The notes: generated from the letters alone by a model not told the origin. Positions 1 through 7,071 are shown, counted from the stretch's first letter. The stretch: 22,103 bases of DNA from Bryobacterales bacterium (GCA_003132865.1 PKYZ01000113.1:231-22333); one strand, 5' to 3'. Numbers and translations are program-made.

Positions 1-1145
1 CCCCACTCCATTCCGCCGAGTTTCCCGCTCGGCCCGACAACGGTGGACCATTGCAGTGCTCCGCTATTTGGCGAGAGGGCCCAATAGACACCGCTCTTTT
101 GACCGGCCCCCACCAACTGAGTGGGAACGCCATTAATATTCGCCGTGAAGAGGTTTGCGCCAGCGCCGAAATCGAGATCCAGTCCGGCGGGATCGGGGCA
201 AGCTATTCCGTTCTGGTTGCAGGCGGCGATCCACGCGTCGTCGGCCGAGCACCGCCGTCCCCACTTCACGTTTCCCGTGGCGAGATCCAGAGCGACAATC
301 GAATCTTCATAATTATTCGACGCCTGGCAACCCAGAATCGCCCTCTGGTTTCCGTTAGCGGCCTGCTCACACGCCTGAACGGACGGAGGAACCAGATAGT
401 TGTTGCCCGTCGTCACGTAAATCTGGCTCCGCGCGACATCGATCACGGGTGTGCTGGACCACACTGGAGCGCCCGTGTACCCATTCGGCACGAAGTACGT
501 CTGCCAGAGGATCTGCCCGTTCGCCAGCGAAACCGCAACGAGGCTTCCGCGGAACGTCGGGTTGTCCAGCCTTTCTTCGCTGGAGGATACCCCCACGTAA
601 GCGATTCCATTGTAAATAATGGGGGAACCGGTTGAGACGGAATTCGGGTTGGGATCGAGCGCCGTGCTCCAGATCAGACTGCCGTCGCTCGCGTTCAGCG
701 CCAAAAGATACGAGCCAGACGGATTTGGATTCACCAGCGACGCACTCGCGCCGACGATCACCATCGTGCCGTAGAGCATTGGTGTGGTGCGCGACATGAC
801 CGCCGGGCTTAGACCATAATCCGTCATTTTGTGCGTCCAGACAGGAACTCCGGTAGCCGCGTTCAATTTGTATAGGTTTCCGGACCAATCGGGAAAGTAG
901 ACATAACCTGCGGTAGCATCCACCGACGGGGTCGCGGAAACGTCGTTCTGGGTTGTGAACTGCCACTGAACGGTGAGACCGCTCACGTTTTGCTTATTTA
1001 GTATGGTTTCCGCGGAAGCCCAACGGCTGTTATTGAGGTCGTTGCCGGCGAAGGGCCAGCCGTTAGCTGTTTGCGAAAAGGAGGGCACGGCGAGCAATAA
1101 CATAGCGCTCACCGCAGACTCCGTCGCGCACCGGAGGTTGAACAT
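1..1145 (-). CDS. Secreted PQQ-binding-like beta-propeller protein (partial, 3' end outside window)
   Basis: Open in one minus-strand frame from ATG at 1145 to the window edge, giving 381 residues with no stop. The N-terminus is a Sec signal peptide (hydrophobic AMLLLAVPSFS, predicted cut near residue 24), so the product is exported. The body shows repeated propeller blades: YLLALNASDGSLIW, GSLVAVSLANGQILW, DSIVALDLATGNVKW and YWALSPNSGALQW. This 'A-L-(D/N)-x-x-(T/S)-G-x-x-x-W' pattern is typical of PQQ-binding-like repeats. The GGMEW stretch and overall layout recall polyvinyl-alcohol-dehydrogenase-like quinoproteins, but cofactor binding and substrate cannot be read from this part. No good Shine-Dalgarno precedes the ATG. 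The frames on the other strand across this region are shadows. Confidence 0.85.
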   Translation of the reverse strand, partial: MFNLRCATESAVSAMLLLAVPSFSQTANGWPFAGNDLNNSRWASAETILNKQNVSGLTVQWQFTTQNDVSATPSVDATAGYVYFPDWSGNLYKLNAATGVPVWTHKMTDYGLSPAVMSRTTPMLYGTMVIVGASASLVNPNPSGSYLLALNASDGSLIWSTALDPNPNSVSTGSPIIYNGIAYVGVSSSEERLDNPTFRGSLVAVSLANGQILWQTYFVPNGYTGAPVWSSTPVIDVARSQIYVTTGNNYLVPPSVQACEQAANGNQRAILGCQASNNYEDSIVALDLATGNVKWGRRCSADDAWIAACNQNGIACPDPAGLDLDFGAGANLFTANINGVPTQLVGAGQKSGVYWALSPNSGALQWSTVVGPSGKLGGMEW

Positions 1146-1285
1146 ATCGCTGTAGTCTCGTTTGTTTTGTTTAGTGGATCTGTTAGGTTAACACGACAAA
1201 TCGCGACTTGAGGCTTTTTCCTTTTGACCCATCCGGCGGCAAGAAGTAGTCTGTACGTACTGGGCCTTGCCTGGCCTGGGAATTC

Positions 1286-1738
1286 TCAAAGACAAATGCG
1301 TACGACTTTTCGCTCGATGGCCGCGCCCAATTCCCGGAGGATTGGCTCCGGCAGCCGCGATTGGGCCACTTGAAAGAGATCGTTCTCTTCGCGCCGGATG
1401 TGCTCCGCGAGCAGGCCGCACAGCCGCTCCAGCAACGCCGCGGTGGGAGCGGAACGCAATTGCGCGACGATCTCTTCCACCTCGCGATGCTGCGCGATCA
1501 GGCTGGCCACCAAGGGAAGCTTACCCAGGGCGTTTTCGATGGTCGGGAACAGGATTTGCTCTTCGATCTCGAAGTGGTTCACCAGTTCCAGTTCGTAGCG
1601 ATCGATGGTCCGCCGCGCGAGTTGGGCCACGTTCGCCGGCGAGGCATCCTCGTGGAGCGAGCGGCGCGTCAGCACGCACATGGCGAGTGCGTTGTGGTGC
1701 TGGTGCGAGAGCGGGATCAAATTGGAGTCGCGAAGCAT
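1286..1738 (-). CDS. Hemerythrin HHE-domain protein
   Basis: A 150-residue cytoplasmic four-helix protein. Likely diiron ligands of the hemerythrin fold are visible: H15 in HQHHNAL, H55 and E59 in NHFEIEEQILFP, H84 in QHREVEE, and H113 with E117 in EHIRREENDLF. Such proteins bind oxygen, nitric oxide or iron; the exact role here is not known. The frame stays open upstream to 1936, but the earlier part is low-complexity and overlaps the divergent gene at 1764. ATG 1738 (MLRDSNLIPLSHQHH) puts the first motif where the family normally has it. The start lies only 25 bp from the start of the divergent gene, so the two promoters must overlap or lie within coding sequence. Confidence 0.88.
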   Translation of the reverse strand: MLRDSNLIPLSHQHHNALAMCVLTRRSLHEDASPANVAQLARRTIDRYELELVNHFEIEEQILFPTIENALGKLPLVASLIAQHREVEEIVAQLRSAPTAALLERLCGLLAEHIRREENDLFQVAQSRLPEPILRELGAAIERKVVRICL

Positions 1739-1763
1739 AGGCTTGCCTGTTACTATAACGAAA

Positions 1764-2024
1764 ATGAACTGGAACGACGCCGCCGAGGACTTGCTGCAAC
1801 AAATACTGGCGCAAACGCCTCGTCCGGTGAGAGAGGCAGCGGAGACGCAGCTTCGGGGGAGCGCCGAGCGTCTGGCCGAGGATGACGGCAAGAACCGCGT
1901 GGGCGTGGAGACGGTGATCGCGGCCTGGGTGGCCAATACGCCGGAGGCTGTGCGCTCCGACCTGCCGCGGCAAATGGAGCGGTTCGGGCTGGACCCGGAG
2001 GAGTACGGGCATTTGCTGGAATAA
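1764..2024 (+). CDS. Small PCP-reductase-domain-like protein
   Basis: An 86-residue protein starting MNWNDAAEDLL. The pattern of a Trp near the start, then 'A..LL..I...TPRPVREAAETQLRG.AE' and 'VGVETVIAAW', resembles the short PCP_red domain found at the C-terminus of light-independent protochlorophyllide reductase subunit B. That domain also occurs alone in non-photosynthetic bacteria. Standing alone it has no known enzymatic role. The longer upstream frame from 1605 is antisense to the hemerythrin gene and is rejected; ATG 1764 places the conserved Trp at residue 3. No clear Shine-Dalgarno is present, and the TATAAC at 1754-1759 lies too close for a normal leader. The family assignment is moderate confidence. 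Confidence 0.72.
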   Translation: MNWNDAAEDLLQQILAQTPRPVREAAETQLRGSAERLAEDDGKNRVGVETVIAAWVANTPEAVRSDLPRQMERFGLDPEEYGHLLE

Positions 2025-2046
2025 GTGGGGCAGCGCCTTGGGCTGC

Positions 2047-2067
2047 GGCCGGCATCTCAGGCCGGCC
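2047..2067. repeat. GC-rich inverted repeat between convergent genes
   Basis: GGCCGGC (2047-2053) and GCCGGCC (2061-2067) are perfect 7-bp arms around the loop ATCTCAG. It sits in the 46-bp gap between the convergent PCP-like and DoxX genes. It could end transcription from both sides, but there is no U-tract. The preceding GTGGGGCAGCGCC (2025-2037) recurs exactly at 14708-14720, so this belongs to a dispersed repeat family. Confidence 0.6.
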
Positions 2068-2070
2068 TGT

Positions 2071-2559
2071 TCAAGCTGCGCCTGACAATCGCTTGGTGAG
2101 CAGCGCATCCAGCGAGAAGCGGCCGGGGCCGAAGATCAATACGATCAAAAACGCAACCAGAAAGGTGTAGGGGGCTGCGGCGTAAAATTTGTCCGGGTCC
2201 GAAAAAATCGAAAAGAGCGCTTCGCGGTCGGCAGCGACGAACGCCACGATCATGTCACCGGTTAGGAGCAATGCGACCACACGCGAACCCAGTCCCAGCA
2301 TGATCAAGATGCCACCCAAGAACTCCAGGCCGACAATGAAAGGCGCGTTCAGGCCGGGCAGCGGTATGCCGAGACTGGTAAAGAATTCGGTGACTTTTGC
2401 CAGGTTGTGCAGTTTGCCCCAACCGGTTTGCATCATTTGGAATCCCCAGTAAAGGCGCACCAGCAGCAGAAACGGAGATTGCAGACTGGAGGCTGCGGCG
2501 ATCAGCAGGTTGTAGAGTTTGGTCAGGAGTGTCGGCACAACCAACCCATTTCCGCCCAT
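2071..2559 (-). CDS. bufD: DoxX-family membrane protein of the bufferin operon
   Basis: A 162-residue integral membrane protein with four predicted helices at about residues 28-45, 72-90, 93-110 and 130-146. It has the DoxX-like LVRLYWGFQMMQTGWGKL near the first helix and the GLEFLGGILIMLGLGSR loop-helix. DoxX proteins accompany DUF692/DUF2063 genes in many bufferin-type operons, where the last gene is called bufD; a redox or membrane-partner role is presumed. ATG 2559 overlaps the end of bufC by 37 bp. GTG 2541 or 2538 are possible alternatives that shorten the overlap. The open frame continues to 3066 but is antisense-like noise across bufC. Expression is probably coupled to bufC. Confidence 0.85.
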   Translation of the reverse strand: MGGNGLVVPTLLTKLYNLLIAAASSLQSPFLLLVRLYWGFQMMQTGWGKLHNLAKVTEFFTSLGIPLPGLNAPFIVGLEFLGGILIMLGLGSRVVALLLTGDMIVAFVAADREALFSIFSDPDKFYAAAPYTFLVAFLIVLIFGPGRFSLDALLTKRLSGAA

Positions 2560-3374
2560 CCGGCAAACCAGGTTTCCACTCGGCGGCGGAGTTCCTCGAC
2601 CGGAACCGGGCTGTCTTCCAGGGCCGCTTCCATGGCTTTGCCGACCGGCAGACCCTTGCCCAGCGCGGCGAGCAGACGGAACTCTTCGGCATCCAACCGG
2701 CGGTAGTAGACCATGAAATCCAAGCGATGTACAGCCAAAAAGATGTGCTCGGGCGGCATGCTGTGAATGCGCCGCACGAGGCCCCCGGCCTTGCGCTTGA
2801 GCACCGCATTGCTGGCCGTGCCATGTTCTTCGGATGCCGCATTCACTTTCACGCGCAAATCGTCGACGGGATAGCGCAGCTCGATGAGCCGGATGTGGGG
2901 TTCGAGACCGATGCGCAAACCGGGTCCCAGCTCCAGCAAATCCTCCGGACCGAGCACCGTTTCTTCTTTCCCATCGAAGGCTTCGATGTGCGCCCACTCG
3001 AGCGAAATCATGTCGAGCGCCACGGCCAATCGGCCGCCCGCGAACGTGGGGTTCCGGCGCAGCCATTCTTCCAGGCGCGACCCCAGGTTGCGCAGCGTCC
3101 AGGATGCGGAAGGGAGGTCCGTCAGGTAAGCCTTCGCCAATCGCTCGAATGCGCGCTGGCCGAGCACCGCGCGCAGGCCGGGGAAATCCTCGTAGAGCGA
3201 ATCGAACAGGCGATACCAGTAGCTGCGGCTGTAGATCTCCAGGCGTTCGAGCGACGTCAGGCGGTCATTCGGCTTGATGTAGGCCACGGCCGCTTCGGGA
3301 TCGATGTGGTCGCCCGCGACCAACGGGCGCATCAGGGCAGCGGCCATGCGCTTCTGGAGCGCGAGCAGGCTCAC
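2523..3374 (-). CDS. bufC: DUF2063 protein, BufC-like partner of the MNIO enzyme
   Basis: A 283-residue soluble protein. The N-terminal third is the DUF2063 (so-called putative DNA-binding) domain: LQKRMAAALM near the start, then LEIYSRSYWYRLFDSL and a DFPGLRAVLG motif around residues 46-75. The C-terminal half is the usual mixed domain ending with the ETWFAGWAEMGWL segment. In MNIO systems this protein binds the oxidase and helps present the precursor peptide; despite the domain name it is not thought to bind DNA. The start is GTG 3374, whose GTGA overlaps the TGA stop of bufB, a classic translational-coupling arrangement. It sits second to last in the bufABCD operon. Confidence 0.9.
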   Translation of the reverse strand: MSLLALQKRMAAALMRPLVAGDHIDPEAAVAYIKPNDRLTSLERLEIYSRSYWYRLFDSLYEDFPGLRAVLGQRAFERLAKAYLTDLPSASWTLRNLGSRLEEWLRRNPTFAGGRLAVALDMISLEWAHIEAFDGKEETVLGPEDLLELGPGLRIGLEPHIRLIELRYPVDDLRVKVNAASEEHGTASNAVLKRKAGGLVRRIHSMPPEHIFLAVHRLDFMVYYRRLDAEEFRLLAALGKGLPVGKAMEAALEDSPVPVEELRRRVETWFAGWAEMGWLCRHS

Positions 3375-4240
3375 GGCGCCACCGGCATGAGTGCATCGTT
3401 ATGTTTCGTGGGCGCGACGATGTACTTTTCGGCTTTACGCGCCTCGGCATGCACTTCGCCGAACGACGGAATGCGGTCGTCCCACTCGAGCAGTGTGGCG
3501 GTCGGCCCCACGCGGCGAATGGCATGCTCGTAGAGCTTCCAAACGGAATCGATCACCGGATGGTCGTGCGTATCCAAAATGTATTTCGTGAACTTGGAGT
3601 GGCCGGCAATGTGGATCTGCGCCACGCGTTCGGCGGGCACACTGTTCAGGTAATCGTAGGGATCGAATCTGTGGTTACGGGACGAGACGTAGATGTTGTT
3701 GACGTCCAGGAGAATGCCGCAGTCGGCGCGCTCCACGACTTCGTTGAGGAACTCCCATTCCGTCATTTCCGATTCGTGGAACTCGGCATAACTGCTGACG
3801 TTTTCGACGGCGATGGGCACCTCAAGATAGGAGCGGGCTTCGCGGACCTTGCGCGCCGTGAGTTTGGCGGCTTCGAACGTGTACGGCATGGGGAGCAGGT
3901 CGTGCGTATACCGGCCGTCCACGCTGCCCCAGCAGAGATGGTCGGTGACCCAGGGCGTTTTGGTGCGTTTGACCAGGGCCTTCAAACGGCGCAGGTGATC
4001 GCGATTGAGCGGCTCGGCCGAGCCGAAATACATCGATACGCCATGCTGCACCACCCGGTATTGTTCCAGTATTCGATCGAGGATGGCCAGCGGACGGCCG
4101 CCATCCACCATGTAGTTCTCCGAGATGATCTCGAACCAGCTCACCGCCGGCTTTTTCTCCAGGATGTGCTGGTAGTGGGGGATGCGGAGACCTACACCGA
4201 TACCGTAATCGGTGAACCCGTTGAATCGATTTGCAGGCAC
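3371..4240 (-). CDS. bufB: DUF692 multinuclear non-heme iron oxidase (MNIO), BufB-like
   Basis: A TIM-barrel enzyme of the DUF692/MbnB/MNIO family, which uses two or three iron ions to remodel cysteines of a partner peptide. Visible family signatures in order are GIGVGLRIPHY near the N-terminus, WFEIISENYM, QHGVSMYFGS, WVTDHLCWG, VPIAVENVSSY, GILLDVNNIYVSS, IHIAGH, DTHDHPV and EWDDRIPSF. These carry the His/Asp/Glu/Asn residues expected to bind iron. GTG 4240 gives 289 residues, normal for the family. An in-frame ATG at 4342 would add 34 residues encoded across the intergenic hairpin array, so it is unlikely. No good Shine-Dalgarno precedes 4240, so the exact start stays open. It is downstream of the precursor gene and overlaps bufC by 4 bp. 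Confidence 0.92.
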   Translation of the reverse strand: MPANRFNGFTDYGIGVGLRIPHYQHILEKKPAVSWFEIISENYMVDGGRPLAILDRILEQYRVVQHGVSMYFGSAEPLNRDHLRRLKALVKRTKTPWVTDHLCWGSVDGRYTHDLLPMPYTFEAAKLTARKVREARSYLEVPIAVENVSSYAEFHESEMTEWEFLNEVVERADCGILLDVNNIYVSSRNHRFDPYDYLNSVPAERVAQIHIAGHSKFTKYILDTHDHPVIDSVWKLYEHAIRRVGPTATLLEWDDRIPSFGEVHAEARKAEKYIVAPTKHNDALMPVAP

Positions 4241-4267
4241 TTGTTTGGAAAAGGTCGCGGCTGTGGA

Positions 4268-4330
4268 GCAGACCCCCTGAACCGAACGAAGAGCGGGTCC
4301 AGGGGGACCCGCGCAGACCAGGGGGTCTGC
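4268..4330 (-). repeat. Compound hairpin between bufA and bufB
   Basis: Two abutting perfect hairpins have the same tetraloop AGGG on the plus strand: arms 4313-4319/4324-4330 (GCAGACC/GGTCTGC) and 4293-4300/4305-4312 (GCGGGTCC/GGACCCGC). A third segment, GCAGACCCCCTG at 4268-4279, is perfectly complementary to 4319-4330. It can therefore compete with the first hairpin for the same arm. On the bufA transcript this begins 26 bases after the stop codon. It could protect the bufA mRNA end or limit read-through into bufB. It may also be a REP-like dispersed repeat. Confidence 0.75.
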
Positions 4331-4356
4331 CCACAACGCCACGACGCGACGCCAGA

Positions 4357-4671
4357 CTACGTTGTCTTCTTCATGGAACCGTCGGTGGCGCAGCCGCCCT
4401 TACCCTTGCAGGAGTTCTTGGCCTTGCAGCCGTTGTCGCTGGTCTTGCAGCCGCCCTTGCCCTTGCAGGAGTTCTGCCCCTTGCAGGCATGCTTTTCCTT
4501 CTTCGCCTCCCAGATGGTCCCAGAGGACTGTCCAGCCAGCGAGTTGCTGGAGGAAACCCTCTGGCCGGTGGAGCTAGAGGAGACGGTGCTTGCGTTTAGG
4601 CGTGTCATCGTGCCACCCAGCAGGCCGGTGAACGCCGCGGTCAGTACTAAAGAGCTTTTGGAAACTTTCAT
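4357..4671 (-). CDS. bufA: Secreted Cys-rich MNIO substrate peptide (bufferin-like precursor, atypical)
   Basis: A 104-residue peptide. Residues 1 to about 27 form a signal peptide (KSSLVLTAAFTGLLGG), followed by a Ser/Thr-rich linker. The C-terminal core has exactly six cysteines, at 63, 69, 75, 82, 88 and 94, in two C-x5-C-x5-C modules containing NSCKGKGGC. Module period is 19 residues, mirrored by a 57-bp DNA repeat. Bufferin precursors are exported peptides whose cysteines are converted by the MNIO enzyme into oxazole-type thiolated rings that bind copper. This core resembles none of the usual DUF2282 or EGKCG cores exactly. ATG 4671 is preceded by a Shine-Dalgarno GGAAGGGG (4690-4683, minus strand) with an 11-base gap. 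It is the first gene of the operon. The substrate role is inferred from context. Confidence 0.85.
   Translation of the reverse strand: MKVSKSSLVLTAAFTGLLGGTMTRLNASTVSSSSTGQRVSSSNSLAGQSSGTIWEAKKEKHACKGQNSCKGKGGCKTSDNGCKAKNSCKGKGGCATDGSMKKTT
4390..4475. repeat. 57-bp-period direct repeat encoding the two core modules of bufA
   Basis: The 29-base segment 4390-4418 recurs at 4447-4475 with one mismatch, exactly 57 bp (19 codons) apart. It encodes the NSCKGKGGC part of each core module, which points to a recent in-frame internal duplication of the precursor core. Confidence 0.8.
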
Positions 4672-4751
4672 GATCTTGTATACCCCTTCCTTTGTCGGTT
4701 ATTCCCGAATCCCTCGAAGTTTTCGGATACCCGCGGCAAGGCAATAAACAC

Positions 4752-4763
4752 ACCCGCGCGGGT
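4752..4763. promoter_or_regulatory. Palindrome in the bufA/metalloprotease divergent region
   Basis: ACCCGCGCGGGT is a perfect 12-bp palindrome 80 bp upstream of the bufA start and 80 bp upstream of the divergent gene start. Reading toward bufA, a GGAAC overlaps its edge (minus strand, 4766-4762), which resembles an ECF-type -35 element. It is a candidate operator or promoter only; no partner -10 could be fixed. Confidence 0.3.
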
Positions 4764-4806
4764 TCCTTAGAGTATACGACAGCTTGACACCATGCGGATT
4801 CCGGGG

Positions 4807-4836
4807 TTGTAAACAAAAACTGCGCCCGAGCGTCAA
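4807..4836 (+). repeat. 30-bp dispersed repeat, copy 1
   Basis: Begins TTGTAAACAAAAACTGCG and ends GCGTCAA. It matches 9510-9539 at 28 of 30 positions in the same orientation. It lies 7 bp upstream of the metalloprotease-like start, whereas copy 2 lies beyond the 3' end of a gene, so it is not obviously a promoter. Confidence 0.75.
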
Positions 4837-4843
4837 ACCGGAA

Positions 4844-5821
4844 ATGACGCGCATGAGCCGGCGATCGACGTTGCGGTGGTTGCTCGGCCTGGCTGCGGAG
4901 CCAGCGCTGGCTCGGGTAGCCCGGGCGGCCGATCCTGCCACGAAGCTGAAAGAGGGCGGGGCGGAAATCGAAGTCTCATTCGAATCGGAACATTTCGATC
5001 TGCCGCAAGCGGCGCTGCTCGGTTGGGTAAGCCAGGCGGCGCGGGCGGTGAGCGCGTATTACGGACGGTTTCCAGTGCCGCGCGCCCGCGTGCGGATCTT
5101 CGCGGGAGGCGGGCGGGGCGTCTCGCATGGGACAAGCTACGGCGACGACGGCGTGTGGTGCCGCATCTCGGTGGGCCGCCGCACGACGGTTGAGGATCTG
5201 GATCGGGACTGGATGCTGACGCACGAAATGGTACACTTCGCATTTCCTTCGGTGGCGCGCCGCCATCACTGGATCGAAGAGGGCACCGCCACCTACGTGG
5301 AGCCGATCGCGCGGGTGCACATTGGCAACCTGACCGCCGCGCAGGTGTGGGGCGACATGCTGCGGGACATGCACCAGGGCCTGCCCGAGGAAGGCGATCG
5401 GGGTCTGGACAACACGCACACCTGGGGCAGGACCTATTGGGGCGGCGCGCTTTTCTGCCTGCTGGCGGATGTCGGAATCCGGAAGAATACGGCAAATGCC
5501 AAGGGGCTGGAGGATGCTCTGCGGGCCATCAACCGCGCAGGCGGCACCATCGAAGCGGATTGGCCGTTGGAGCGCGCGTTCGAGACAGGCGATAAGGCGG
5601 CGGACGGGAGAACATTGATGGAATTGTATCGGAAGATGCGCGCGCATCCCGTGATGGTGGATCTGCCCGATTTATGGAAGCAACTGGGGGTTGGGCGGGA
5701 GGATGGCAGGGTGGCGTTCGACGATCGCGCGCCGCTGGCCGGTGTGCGGCAGGCGATCATGCTGGGCAGCGGCGGGGGGCGAGCTGCGCTCGCCAACATC
5801 GACAGAAAGCGTCGATGTTAG
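4844..5821 (+). CDS. Secreted HExxH zinc metallopeptidase-like protein
   Basis: A 325-residue protein with a Tat- or Sec-like N-terminus: Arg-rich MTRMSRRSTLRWLLGLAA, then a cut near ARVARA. The zinc site is plain: HEMVH at 127-131 within LTHEMVHFAFPS, followed about 15 residues later by WIEEGTATYVEP, whose E146 is the likely third ligand as in gluzincins. The rest resembles peptidase-like proteins of Acidobacteriota with a C-terminal helical part; substrate unknown. An ATG at 4784 is in frame but would translate the 30-bp dispersed repeat, so 4844 (or 4853) is preferred. It is divergent from bufA with a 172-bp shared upstream region. The final residues (GGGRAALANIDRKRRC) look like drift past an older stop. 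Confidence 0.82.
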   Translation: MTRMSRRSTLRWLLGLAAEPALARVARAADPATKLKEGGAEIEVSFESEHFDLPQAALLGWVSQAARAVSAYYGRFPVPRARVRIFAGGGRGVSHGTSYGDDGVWCRISVGRRTTVEDLDRDWMLTHEMVHFAFPSVARRHHWIEEGTATYVEPIARVHIGNLTAAQVWGDMLRDMHQGLPEEGDRGLDNTHTWGRTYWGGALFCLLADVGIRKNTANAKGLEDALRAINRAGGTIEADWPLERAFETGDKAADGRTLMELYRKMRAHPVMVDLPDLWKQLGVGREDGRVAFDDRAPLAGVRQAIMLGSGGGRAALANIDRKRRC

Positions 5822-5939
5822 GAGCGGGCGACACGGCGAGGGGCGGCGCGGCGATCCTTTTTCGGGACTGCGGGCGTCCTTTCTGCGCTCTGGCGGGACG
5901 GCCCCGCCCGCGACAGATGGTACCAGGCGTGCACTAGTA

Positions 5940-6281
5940 ATGGTTATGCACGAATCACAACAGATAGCTGCTGAGCACCATGAGCTTGCGGCCCACGCGC
6001 ACCGCTCCGGCGCCGAGCACCACGGAAAAGAAGATCGCCTGACCGGACATGAAAGCTCCAGACAAGTCCTTGAGCACTCCAATAAGGCTTACCTGAACGC
6101 GCAAAAGGAGCATCAGACGACCAGGAGGACCGAGCATGGCATCAATTTAATCGCTCACGAAGCCAAAGAGCAGGACATCGCCGCCCTCGCTTATGAACTT
6201 TGGCAAGACAAGTGCTGTCCTGAAGGATCACCGGAAGAGGATTGGTTTCGCGCCGTAGAAGAACTGCGATGCCGGCATTGA
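5940..6281 (+). CDS. DUF2934 family protein
   Basis: 113 residues, starting MVMHESQQIAAEHH. The N-terminal two thirds are rich in His, Glu and Gln, probably helical and charged. The C-terminal 40 residues carry the DUF2934 motif IAALAYELWQDKCCPEGSPE followed by EDWFRAVEEL. DUF2934 is a short domain of unknown function common in Acidobacteriota and Proteobacteria. The start is ATG 5940 or 5946; neither has a clear Shine-Dalgarno. The open frame to 5691 overlaps the previous gene and is not used. The gene is alone between the metalloprotease and a gene-free stretch. Confidence 0.82.
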   Translation: MVMHESQQIAAEHHELAAHAHRSGAEHHGKEDRLTGHESSRQVLEHSNKAYLNAQKEHQTTRRTEHGINLIAHEAKEQDIAALAYELWQDKCCPEGSPEEDWFRAVEELRCRH

Positions 6282-6629
6282 GCGCCGGGCACACGGATTG
6301 AGCCCGTCCATTGAATCGCTCCGGCGGATTGTTTTTGAATTTCGATCCGGATTGGATTACCGGCGCCACGGATGACGCCCATACGGCATCTCAACGTATT
6401 CGGTCACCGGCGCCGGCGTTTTGCGGACTCTGGCTGGCAGGCGTGATTCGGGCGCGCTAACTGGTCAAAAAAGTAATCCCCGGCTACGGTTTCTCCTGCT
6501 TCCCAACTGGGGATGCGGGGCTCCAGGCGAGCAGGCGAGGTTGGGAGCCCCGCAAAACAGGGTGCGCTTCCGGTGTTCAAAGAGGTCGTGCTCAGGGCGT
6601 ACGGCGAGAAGCTAGTGGGGTTAGATTAC
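6282..6629. other. Gene-free stretch with one strong inverted repeat
   Basis: No convincing coding sequence on either strand; short open frames here have no family features. It contains GCGGGGCTCC (6515-6524) and its exact complement GGAGCCCCGC (6544-6553), separated by a 19-base GC-rich loop with GCGAGCAGGCGAGG. The hairpin lies downstream of both convergent genes and could serve as a terminator or be a dispersed repeat. Confidence 0.6.
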
Positions 6630-6806
6630 TTACTCAACCGCTCTGGCTTCAAAGTCGCACACCGCGTCATCCTCTACCGTGTAGCGCACCTCGATCGGAT
6701 GGCAGCAAACCTCGCAATCTTCCACATAGATTTGGCCTTTCACCGAGGTGTCCAACACCATCGATATCTGCTCCCAGCAACATGGGCACGCGAAGAAGTA
6801 CTCCAT
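6630..6806 (-). CDS. CPXCG-motif cysteine-rich small protein
   Basis: 58 residues starting MEYFFACPCCWEQISM. It has Cys at 7, 9 and 10 (CPCC) and the conserved YVEDCEVCCHPIEV with Cys at 31, 34 and 35, a zinc-ribbon-like layout. Usual family members have CPYCG at the first site; here the motif reads CPCCW, so the Gly is replaced. The C-terminus is acidic. The function of the family is unknown. ATG 6806 was chosen because the family begins just before the CPxC motif; an upstream start at 6887 would add 27 atypical residues. Confidence 0.82.
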   Translation of the reverse strand: MEYFFACPCCWEQISMVLDTSVKGQIYVEDCEVCCHPIEVRYTVEDDAVCDFEARAVE

Positions 6807-7071
6807 TCCGCCCAGGATAAGCGATTTGCCGGCCTGGATGAAGGAGTCGCGCGGGCGTCTGGATTCGGCTGAGCGATCCCCCCACAATGAGCTCCCTCTG
6901 GCGCTCGAAACGCTCCGCGGCGCCGGATCACTCCCGGCCTACGCTGCTAATGCGCTGCGCGGGTCTGTTGTCCGGCATGGACTGCCGATCGTCTACTGGT
7001 ACATGGAAGTGCTGTTGTACGTTTCGTCACACCCGCGGCTACCTCCTTTCCGGAGTTCGGCATATAGTTGA

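Noticed and set aside
51..635. Plus-strand open frame of 194 codons
   Set aside because: Antisense to the beta-propeller gene, whose blades are clear on the minus strand.
1521..2108. Minus-strand open frame of 195 codons
   Set aside because: Arg/Pro-rich, overlaps both the hemerythrin and PCP-like genes, no domain features.
2397..3533. Long plus-strand frame of 378 codons across bufC
   Set aside because: Shadow of the GC-rich minus-strand bufC/bufD genes; no recognisable motifs.
3401..4747. 448-codon plus-strand frame across bufB and bufA
   Set aside because: Antisense of an unambiguous MNIO enzyme; its Leu/Pro repeats are the mirror of the Cys/Lys/Gly core.
4784..4843. Upstream start for the metalloprotease-like gene
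   Set aside because: The extra 20 codons translate the 30-bp dispersed repeat, which also occurs outside genes.
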